Assembly: GCF_036884655.1 (NCBI RefSeq)
Contig: NC_088335.1
Location: 47,683,001 to 47,747,000, forward strand
From: Musa acuminata AAA Group
Lineage: Eukaryota > Streptophyta > Magnoliopsida > Zingiberales > Musaceae
DNA length: 64,000 nt
Direction: 5' to 3'
The notes under the pieces were generated by a model. That model made no database searches. It was not told the DNA's origin and worked only from the letters and a program-made list of their open reading frames with translations. The position numbers were made by a program, and so were the translations under genes. Shown here one piece after another: positions 54,999-64,000 of the stretch. Positions within the stretch are counted from its first letter, which is position 1. Every line of letters begins with the position of its first letter.

Positions 54999-57900
54999 GT
55001 AAGTTGAGGTGCATTACAGCTTAACATAGCACTTCTTCAGAAGTTGATGCAATCATCCCTCTTCAAGCTATGCTGTCTGTATGCAACTGGTTGATTTGCA
55101 TTTCAATCTATCTTTAAGAAATCTGATAAATTTAGTAATAGGTCTCAAAAGCACTTCATGATCTTTTGATTCTTCTATTTTCTAATTCCTAATGAGACCA
55201 TGACATCTGCCTTCAAATCCATTTCATCAGGACAGTCATGCAGCAGAGCACCTCATGATGCATTTTATTGGTTGATTGGGTATCTGCACCATAACTTGAG
55301 GACAAACCTTGGCAGTTTGGCAGAACCCAATTAATCTATCAGATCCATGGCCAGTTGTTGTTTATCGAAATGTTCTTTGAGAACGAATTAAGAGAAAAAA
55401 ACTGAGATGAGCATCTCTAATACAATCCAAACTCCCTTTTGGAGGATTCACCAAGAGACCCAGAAGAGACACAATTTGTCAGCTTGATGAGGCATCAAAT
55501 TGTACACATATCATGCTTCTGCTAGCAGTACATTCCTCTCACCAGTGTGGTAAATGGATCAAAGAGAAAGTTATCACAAGCCCTGCAACTAAAGTACAAA
55601 GAACAGATGGATAATGGAGTGAAGTATGGCTTCACACAGTAAAAGAGATATGGTGTACAAATGGTGGTAATTGGCAACAGGACGCAATGTTTAGATCACT
55701 ATTCCTACCATATGTAGGCTTCCAGTACCCAAGATAAAATCGAAACAACTAGTCATTGGTGGAGCCTAGTCTGATGGGGAAATGTGATGAGGCTGTACCA
55801 AGCTTCTTCCAGGATGAGCTCATTGTGCTGTTGATCCTGTTTCTGTGGCCATTTAGCCAGATTGTTCCAGGCAGATACTGATCATCATGATGGACAAGTG
55901 TGTCAGAGCAGTGCTTGTTAGCATAACCAGTCAAGATCCATGTTGCATCACCATGAGTGATATGAGTAGCAGTCGATCATTTTCTTTTACTTTCATGGAA
56001 TAATTTGATGGTATTACTGTGCCATAAAAATATAAGTAAAGCTTTAAATTAATTTATAAGAATTTAATAAGTATATTACTGTTAATATGTACTTAAACAT
56101 TTTGAATCAATAATTTAGGCACAATAAAGTTAATAGATCATCGTGACGAATGATTGTCGAGGGGTCCGAATAGAAAAAAGACTATGGGCGATATTTTATA
56201 CACGAAACCAATGATTCAGGATCAACAAAATTACTGAGTAAATGGATCGTAACAAATATTATCCATGAGAATTAAATTAGGATGGTTTGAGGTAATTTTC
56301 TTGATGTTAATGCTATTCAGTGATGTCTGCTTGTATGTGGGTCACATTTTGCTGGTGGAATCTGCGCTGTTCGACGCAGATCAGATTTGATGGAGCTCAC
56401 ACATGACCAACCTTCGTTTCCTACTTGTGCTTTGGATGGATGCCAATTATTGTCCTGGCTATGGAACTGTATTATCATGCTTCATATCAGCCACTTAGCA
56501 TGAAACTTCTGCTAGCAGTAAAGAGGAACCAACAAGATGTTAGGTTCCACTTGATGGTTGAATTGAGCAAACGCATAGAGTAAACAAACAAGATTGGGCC
56601 CAATTATTTATTTAGTTCAGAGACATTACTAGTTTCTTTGGTTTGCTTTGATATTGTTTCTGCTCAAAGATTGTTCTTGATAATTGACAAGAAAGAATGA
56701 AAGTTTGCATTTTTATGAACTTGTGTCTAAGGCTTTCTTTTTTAGTCACTTACACTACAAATTGTGAGCTTCAACTCCTCAAATGGAGATTTCCTGAAAC
56801 CTCCTATTGTAGTTAGTCAAACCATGAGCCAGAATATTTGTCCAGACATATAGTGAAAGTTAATTACATGTACTCTTAGAGAAAGAGACTCTGTCTGCTT
56901 GACCTCCCCAGCTCTCTACAAGAAATAGTTCTGGCTATCACTGTCTGACCTTTTTCATCCTTGAATATGCATCCTGTACCTGTCTGTAGTATCAGAGAAT
57001 GAACACAGTGAGCCATCACATAATAGACTTTCTCCTTCAATCCTATTGATTTTACTGATGGAGTGCAACAGTTTTCTGGCTGGAAAACAAATGAAAGCAG
57101 ATCAACATTTCCTAAAGTTCAGCAACTGAGTGGAGTGTTGTGTAGTTGAGGGGACTATTGAGATCTCCATGGAACAGTGAATCAGAGGCCTCCCAACCCA
57201 ACCCAGGAGAAAGAAAAGAAAGAAAGAAAAAGGTGACATGAGTGTTCAGAATAACCTCACAAGTGCACCACTCCATCTCCAAGTGAAAAGAAATTGTCAT
57301 GCACCTGTACATGATTTTTTTTAAGGTCAACTGAGCACCAGCACAGAGGTTGGCTACCATTCCATGGTGGGATAATGAGAAAGAGTGAGATGCACCAATA
57401 GAATTCTCCAAACTTAAAATAAAATTATAAAGGAAAAAAAAAATGTTTGCTTGGATTCATATAGTATGGATGTATTGCATGCAACATCTCCATAGGTTTT
57501 CTTTCATAAACAATATAAATCTATTTTATGGAGTTTTAATAAATTTATACTTTTCCTCGCATGCTTGAGTTAGATATTAGACGACGATGAGACCTTTCAT
57601 ACGAGAAAGTTTATTATGAATCTAATTCATAATAAAAAAAAAATTCATCATGTTTCTTTTGTGCTCAAGTCAAATATTAAAATATAAGATATACAACTAC
57701 AACAGAAACAAGTTTTAATTTGGTTCATATACTCTGAATCATTTTTCTACATAAAGAAGAGATTCACTACCTTCCTTTGACACTTGAGCCAATAAGTTCA
57801 GATACAAACTATACAGGTCTAGTTGAGTTCATATAGTATGAATCTATTTCATGAAAGATGTTGGAATTAGTCCCAAAAGTTTTCACACAAGGAAGAAATT

Positions 57901-58660
57901 TACTGTGTCCCTTCTCAAAGCTCAAGTCAAAGAAAGAATAAAAGACCAAATATTTAATAAGACAAGATATGCTCTGTATATTTTTCACTATGCTATTCCT
58001 TGCTACAACAGAAGTACCTCATCCATCCATGGATGAAGTTGGCATAAATCCCTACAATACTGGACACATGAATAGTCAGTCAGTCCTCAATGACAAATAT
58101 TGTCTTATTTTTGCCCACATCAGGTCAAAAAAATACCACTGAATGGATGATGTTTTCAGATCACAATATTCCCCTGAATCTCTAATTAATTTATTTTCTT
58201 TTTAAAATCTTTTTCTTTGTCTATTTTAATTTTTAATTTTATTATTATTTTTTTAAAAATTAATTAATTAATTATTAATTTAATTTAAAATTATAATTTT
58301 TAGAAATTAAAAACATACCGTCATTTTGGTTGAGTTCGGACCGTCAAACTATTAACCTGACCTGTGACTTATTCTATTCCCATGCAAACGGCAGCACGGT
58401 GGAGTCTCTCACAAGGCAAGAAGAAGAGTAGGAACACACACGGAAAAAGGAAAGAAGAAGAGTAGAACCACCGAGCTAGCTGACACCCAAGTAAATGAAA
58501 AGGGCACTACAGACAAGATAATACAAACACACACATTCTGCCTCCTGCAAGCAAAAGATTTAGACCGGATGATGGTAAACTACAAGGAAAAAGACTGAGA
58601 GATGACAAGGAGGGAAGATCAAAAGGGAGCTACAAGAAAAGCAAGCACAAACACACAAAC
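54999..58660. other. Intergenic, no recognised gene
   Basis: I looked for the missing XTH C-terminal exon (second half of the fold, ...YAPF, C-terminal cysteines) and did not see it. A very AT-rich patch lies at 58190-58310. Open frames here are short and without motifs. Confidence 0.5.
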
Positions 58661-58670
58661 CCCTTCTCTC

Positions 58671-58677
58671 TATATAA
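58671..58677 (+). promoter_or_regulatory. Candidate TATA box of the CYCD1 gene
   Basis: TATATAA, preceded by a pyrimidine patch (ccccttctctc), 198 bases upstream of the cyclin ATG. A start of transcription near 58705 would give a 5' UTR of about 165 nt rich in C and T. Confidence 0.5.
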
Positions 58678-58868
58678 TTACACGAGCCTTACACTGAAAC
58701 GTAGCGGTAGTATCCCTCGCTCCCAGCTCCCAGTCCATATACTACTCCTCGCCACCACCTCGACAGTACCCACACTGTCTCTCTTCACTCTTTCCTTCCT
58801 CTCTACCGGGTTCTGGTGCTCCGCGGTGATGGGAAGACAATGAGAACCGGGTGCCTTCTCCCGCTGTC

Positions 58869-60511
58869 ATGTCGCCCTCCCCCTCCCCCTCCCCCTCCGA
58901 CTCCTCCGCCTCCTCCTGCTTCGACCTCCTCTGCGGCGAGGACGCCGGAGAGCTCGCCCCGTTCGGCGACGGCCAGCCGATCGCCGGCTTCGTAGGAGGC
59001 GAGGGGGCGGCCGCCCGCTCGGCCGGGCCCGACTCGCTCGACCCCGTCGCCCGCCGTGACGCCGTCGCGTGGATCCTCAAGGTCAACTCCCCCGGCGCAC
59101 TCTAGAATTGTCTCATACGCTTCTGCTAACCTGCGCGGGTCTTCCCCTTCCCTTCCCCCCAACTTAACGGACGTTTGGTTGCTTTTCGTAGGTTCGCGCT
59201 TACCACCGTTTCCGTCCGCTGACGGCGTGCCTCGCCGTCAACTACGTGGATCGCTTCCTCTCTTCTCACCGCTTACCGGTAATCGACCGATGTCCCTTGT
59301 CTGAGCTCTTCTCCGTCTGATTCTGATCGGACGGGCCGCTGTCTCTTCTCGGTTAGCATAGTAATACTCGTATTTTACACTAAGATCCCTCGGCTTGTAG
59401 CTATTAGCACAGAAATCCCCTTGCTCAAGAAACCAGCACACCTTAATGCTGAGTTCTTTGTACAAATGGATGCTATCGTCCAAACTTTGACCTCCTTCTA
59501 ATATCATGACATTGCATCAGAATGTTAAATGCAATGCTCAGTGAAGCGATGGATGGAATTTGCTGCGTGCAGTCTTGAGAAGATGATGACTTGTGTGTGG
59601 CCTCGCATTGCTTGTTACATGTTAGGATTTATGGGTAATCTCATGCTGGTTCTACCAATGCAGCAAAATGGATGGGCACTGCAGCTTCTGTCAGTGGCCT
59701 GCCTCTCACTGGCTGCAAAGATGGAGGAGACAGTGGTGCCATCCCTGTTGGACTTGCAGGTAACCGAGCTGAAGAAACTAGTGACTACTGTTCCACCAAA
59801 CATGCATGCATTAAGGCCTGAGTTGATTGGTTAGGTTGAGGATGCCAAGTTCATCTTCGATCCTCACACAGTGCTTCGCATGGAGCTTCTTGTGCTCGCC
59901 GCACTGGATTGGAGGCTTCGATCTGTGACGCCTCTCAGTTTTGTCGATTTCTTTGCCCACAAGATCGATCCATGCGGTAGAACAGCCAGGTTGCTGGTTT
60001 TGCAGGCCACACAAGTCATATTAGCAGCAATGCATGGTAATCTTCAGTTCTTGTCGTGGGTATTATATCTCAATGTTAGAGATCTGCGGTGCTTGAATCT
60101 GAATCATGTGCTGCAACAGAGGTTGACTTCCTAAGTCACTGCCCACCAGCACTTGCTGCAGCTGCCATGATCTGTGCAGCTGATGAAACACAGGATCGGA
60201 CCTTTGTTAATCCTGCAACCGCAGCATCATGGTGTGTTGGGCTAACTGAGGTAACTCATGAAGACATATTGATCTGTTGTTTTTGTTCTTAGTATCACCA
60301 TCATCATCATCATATGCTGTTGTTGCAGGAGGGAATTGGCAATTGCTGTCGACTGATGCGACAGGTTGCTGTGGATCAAAGGCTGAGGAAGTCTCCAATG
60401 ATCCTGTCGCAGCACAGAGTGACCAGTCCAGTTAAAAGGGAGTCAGGCATCTCATCTTCCTCCTCAGCTCCACCCACCAAAAGGAGGAAGCTCAACAGCA
60501 ACTGCAATTGA
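58869..60511 (+). CDS. CYCD1: D-type cyclin, CYCD1 class
   Basis: Exons: 58869-59081, 59192-59278, 59664-59759, 59835-60036, 60120-60250, 60329-60511. They join in frame to 303 aa. D cyclins activate CDKA and phosphorylate retinoblastoma-related protein to start the cell cycle. The N-terminus has the RBR-binding LxCxE motif (LLCGE, residues 20-24). The N-terminal cyclin box runs about 60-180: AVAWILKVRAYHRFRPLTA, AVNYVDRFLSS, LLSVACLSLAAKMEET; the C-terminal cyclin fold follows from VTPLSFVDFFAHKIDP. The tail is Ser-rich and ends KRRKLN. VPSLLDLQ, the CGEDAG context and the KRRKL tail point to the CYCD1 class rather than CYCD2/3/4. The start at 58869 was chosen as the first ATG of the frame. 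Introns are short (52-385 bases). Confidence 0.92.
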
Positions 60512-60892
60512 GTGGCTGATGAAAAGAGCCCTTGCTACAAATAAAAGGATGGGCCTTGGGGAATAAGAAGAGGAGTGGGCATGACACTTGTTGGCTTTGC
60601 AGATTTCTCAGCATCATAAACAAGAGGTTGGTTTGATTCCACAAAATGTGCAGATTAGTATATTGTGTGTGTATGTCTAGTGAGTTAGGCACTCTGGATA
60701 ATGTTTTTTTCCTTTCCTTTTTGCTATTGAGTAAGCCATGATGGCATTAGAGTTGCAGAGTCCCAAGGGAGGGGGGTCTGCTGCCATTGTTGATGTATTG
60801 GTTTGTGAGGACTGTGAGGAGTACTTGGTTTCTTTCATGGCCACTGTAAAATGATGGGGGTTGGAATTCAAGGAGGGAAGCAGGTAACTGGT

Positions 60893-60947
<55 letters not shown>

Positions 60948-62417
60948 CAGATCTCATGTTGCTGGTCAAACTGCTGCCTCAACCTCATCTCTTCTTTTTG
61001 TTCCTGTGTGGAGGTTTTGTTCCTTGAGCAGTGTGATCGTGAGTGTCATGCATGTGTTTTTGAGCATGCTTGTCAGCCTGAAGAGGGTGGCAGTCACTGA
61101 AGCTTCAGGCTGCATCCTGGAGATGGTGATGCAAATATTTGTGTCTGTATAAAGGCCAATTGAAGGCTGTCTATTCTGAACAATCTGCAATACAAAACCT
61201 GATATTTCTATTGTCAATTCCAAATTCCTTATTTACAGATCTCATTGTTCTCGGCAATGAGGATCTGTCATGAAATAGAAAGAGCTTCAAATGAACAATC
61301 ACTGCTTTGGATGAATGTGCAGATCAAAAGGCATTTTATTTTATGATGGAAAAAAGGGTATGAAACTAAAAGATTCTGAATGCAAAATATAAATAACAAA
61401 ATATGATATGTTTTCTGGGCACATCAAACACCATCAAACATATCAAATGCTCTTGTGGGAACTCTGAAACACATGAATAGTTATCTTTCAGCAGTTCTTA
61501 CTGCTAACATGTGGTGTGATGGTCTCCTCTTTCTCTTTGTAAAGGTAGATTATATTATAGTCTAATTTATTTTCATTTCAATCTTTGATTCATTACTTAA
61601 TGAAAGTTGATCCAAATCCCACATTATTTTTCAAGATTAATATATTTTAAGTCGCGGATCAAACCTACTCTTTAGATTGTGAGACATTTCAAACATCTGC
61701 ACCCATCTGTTCATGCAGAAGTCAACAAAAAGCATGAAAAGGAGGAAAAATATCAGCAACCCTCGCCATACTCCTTCCTCCCTCCTCTACATGTTCTTGA
61801 CAAGGACATGATTGAAGCTGACGTATAAACAAAACCCCTGCAGCTCCTCTAAAAGATAGAGGTTTATGTGGGAATTAGATGGCACAGAAGGGCTGGCATC
61901 TGTGTGGGGGACACTGACGCAATACGTGGAGGAGAAGAGGAGCGAAATGATGGAGAGGACAGAGGCATGATGAGACTCGGTCGGAATGCGTCCAACCAGC
62001 ACAGCTCAGGCCGTCGGGTACGGCCCCGAGCATCGTTGCTTGTTCCCTGCCCTGCTGCTAACGAACTTGTAGACGATGCTAATGGGATGCATCTCCTCCA
62101 CAAAACAACACCCAACAGCTGCACGCTGATTGGGTCCGTGGTCTTTCTTGTGAAACCTCTGCCACCGGGACCGTTCATTCATTGCACAACTCATGTTCTA
62201 CAGTTCCAGGATGCATGATAGTTTTGCTTGCGGATGTCTCAACTCCATGAACACCGCATGCTAATACCAGGGTTTATACCAAGAAGACGTATTAGTATCT
62301 AAATTGATCATCGATCCATCTACGTCACTATTGAGGATTGGATCTTCGAGGGGGTCAGATGCTTAGCCAAGTTAAATCCCTCGCGTCGTGAGCATCATCT
62401 ACAAACTCCGACTAGTT
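60512..62417. other. Intergenic after CYCD1
   Basis: The first part is the CYCD1 3' UTR region. A (GA)n microsatellite lies at 60896-60942. Between 61860 and 62220 overlapping open frames of about 105-116 codons exist on both strands, without motifs; I do not call a gene. Confidence 0.5.
60896..60942. repeat. (GA)n microsatellite
   Basis: About 22 GA units, in the 3' flank of the CYCD1 gene. Confidence 0.95.
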
Positions 62418-63190
62418 AGGCTTCTCTTTTTGCATCATAATGTCTTGGAAGTTCTTAGAATTTGTTATGAAATGTGAGATTTTTCCGAAGAACAATAAAT
62501 GGATCATGTAAAAGAGGTCTTGTTTTCTCCTTTTTTGACTTAATTTTCTCGCATGATAAGCACCATTATCGGAGGAGTATGCTTATATACATGTGGATTG
62601 CGTCAGAGTTACAGCTAGAGAATCTTTCCGGGCTTCTCTTTCTGCATCATGAATGATGTTGAACATGTTGGAAGTACTTGACTTTGTTCTAGAGATTGGA
62701 TCATGCAAAAGAACTCATGTTTTCTCAAATGACAAGTCGTATATGCAAGAGTGAAGTCCAAATCTTGGAGGTGGGGGGGGTATGCTCATACCCATGTAGA
62801 TTGTATCAGGGTTTTTATGAAGGAATCTCTCGTGGCTTCTCTTTCTGCATCATGAATGATATTGAACATCTTGAAACCTTTCAGACTTTGCTCTGAATTA
62901 TAGGACTTGGACCATCTGAAAGAATTCTTGTTTTCTCCTTTGAGCTTGACCTGTTTTCTCAAATGACAAAAATGACACGCAAGAGTGAAGTCTACTATTT
63001 GGGAGGGGTATGATCATCATATACATGTAGATTGTCATACATGAATGATGTTGAACATCTTGAAATCTGTTAAACTCTGTTCTGAAAAGTAAGATTTTTC
63101 CTGAACAATAGACAGTGGGGAAAGGAAGCTGCAGGTGGATCATGTGAAAAAAGCTCTTGTTGTTCTCCTATGATCTTGATTTGTTGTGTG
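62418..63190. repeat. Four imperfect 190-210 bp tandem repeats
   Basis: The phrase gcatcatgaatgatgttgaa with a following ttggaagt/cttgaaat recurs at about 62432, 62643, 62848 and 63036. Each unit continues with a version of ttctgaa...ggatcatgtaaaagaact..tgttttctc and caagagtgaagtc...ggaggggtatg. Units are diverged by substitutions and indels. No coding capacity. Confidence 0.8.
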
Positions 63191-64000
63191 GTTCTATTTG
63201 TTTCCATCTCTCACTCTCTCACTACATGTTCATTATTGGTCCTTTTGAGATCTTGCATCCTCACTTTACATAATGAGTTTGCGAAAATTGTCGGTTTGTA
63301 AAGATAAAGAACCAACACAGTTTTCACTGTGTTAGATTCTGAAGTACAACTATCAAGCAATGTGCTTCCCAGCTCAAAGTCTAACTGGAGAATATGCTCC
63401 ACCATCCATGTTCTTTTCCTCCTCTATGAACTCTAACACCTCCAATCCCCTCCTCCACTTTTTTTACCCCCTAAAGATGACAGATCAATGCTCTTTTCCT
63501 AGAGTAATGTTCTTCTGATTCATTTAGGCAATTGGAATTTTTATTTTTACCATATGGTAGATCAAAATGTTTTTCTTCCAAGAAGTTTAGAAGTCATCTA
63601 TGATCCATCTTCCTTTAATTTAAACAAAAAAATGTCAATTTGATTAGTTAATTCACAGGGCTCGAATCGAAAATAGATTATGTTCAGAATCTTTTCAGGA
63701 AGGTTAATTATGAGTCTTTTGTTCCTAAGATCTTAATATAAGGCCCTGAACATTGAAGAACAGATTAAGTATAGATCATAAATCTACAAACAGATTTTAA
63801 TGTGTAAAAGAAATATATATAGCCACTATTTCTAATATCTAAGCAGTAGGAAAAGATATGACAAAATAAACAAAAACTAGCTGTTGGTGTCTTCATGCCG
63901 TGTCCCGAGAGTTAGTACGGCTTGGTTCGGTCCCCGATTGTGTGAGGGTGTCCACATGGATGTGTGAGACGGCGATGGAAGGATGAGGTCGGGTTGGGGT
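63191..64000. other. Intergenic to right edge
   Basis: No gene recognised. The last 120 bases become GC-richer (ccgtgtcccgagagttagtac...), which may be the edge of another gene or repeat that continues beyond the window. Confidence 0.4.

Noticed and set aside
61864..62218. Overlapping 104- and 116-codon frames on opposite strands
   Set aside because: No domain, no splice context and no family resemblance; probably chance in GC-richer DNA.
62418..63190. CRISPR-like array
   Set aside because: Units are 190-210 bp, diverged and without constant short repeats; the genome is a plant nuclear genome.

Overview
This is a nuclear segment from a flowering plant. It has many small exons with GT..AG introns, plant-specific genes (chloroplast ferredoxin-thioredoxin reductase, agmatine deiminase, class III peroxidase, D-type cyclin), intron MITEs and decayed LTR retrotransposons. 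The two single-exon genes near 30.7-34.1 kb are very GC-rich beside AT-rich, intron-rich neighbours, which suggests a monocot. A non-grass commelinid such as a banana relative is my best guess; that is inference only.

Layout. 1-3.1 kb: no recognised protein gene; a tandemly duplicated segment carries two tRNA-Leu(CAA) genes. 3.8-13.1 kb, minus: agmatine deiminase (10 exons, 379 aa). 15.4-19.7 kb, plus: catalytic chain of ferredoxin-thioredoxin reductase (6 exons, 146 aa). 21.0-28.7 kb, plus: a SAM-domain protein (7 exons, 308 aa) whose introns hold two hAT-like MITEs and a perfect 120-bp palindrome. 30.7-32.5 kb, minus: intronless U-box/ARM E3 ligase (613 aa). 33.1-34.1 kb, minus: intronless class III peroxidase (334 aa). 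34.6-37.3 kb: a solo LTR and a heavily decayed Ty1/copia remnant. 38.0-46.5 kb, plus: an EMB2004-like leucine-rich-repeat protein (17 exons, 617 aa) whose first intron holds a 1.18-kb internally deleted hAT element. 47.5-52.7 kb: an old Ty1/copia element on the minus strand with two LTRs and a primer-binding site. 53.6-55.0 kb, plus: a broken XTH-like gene. 58.9-60.5 kb, plus: a CYCD1-type cyclin (6 exons, 303 aa). 62.4-63.2 kb: four imperfect 190-210 bp tandem repeats.

The genes do not form an operon or pathway cluster. They are ordinary neighbours: polyamine synthesis (agmatine deiminase), chloroplast redox signalling (FTR), ubiquitination (U-box), wall and peroxide chemistry (peroxidase, XTH remnant), plastid and embryo function (EMB2004-like) and G1 cell-cycle control (cyclin D).

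Exon coordinates were derived by hand from reading frame, splice dinucleotides and family knowledge. All multi-exon models close in frame. I found no convincing new multi-gene system. The most unusual items are the perfect palindrome, the hAT elements with readable target duplications, the XTH copy that has lost its nucleophile, and the tRNA duplication.
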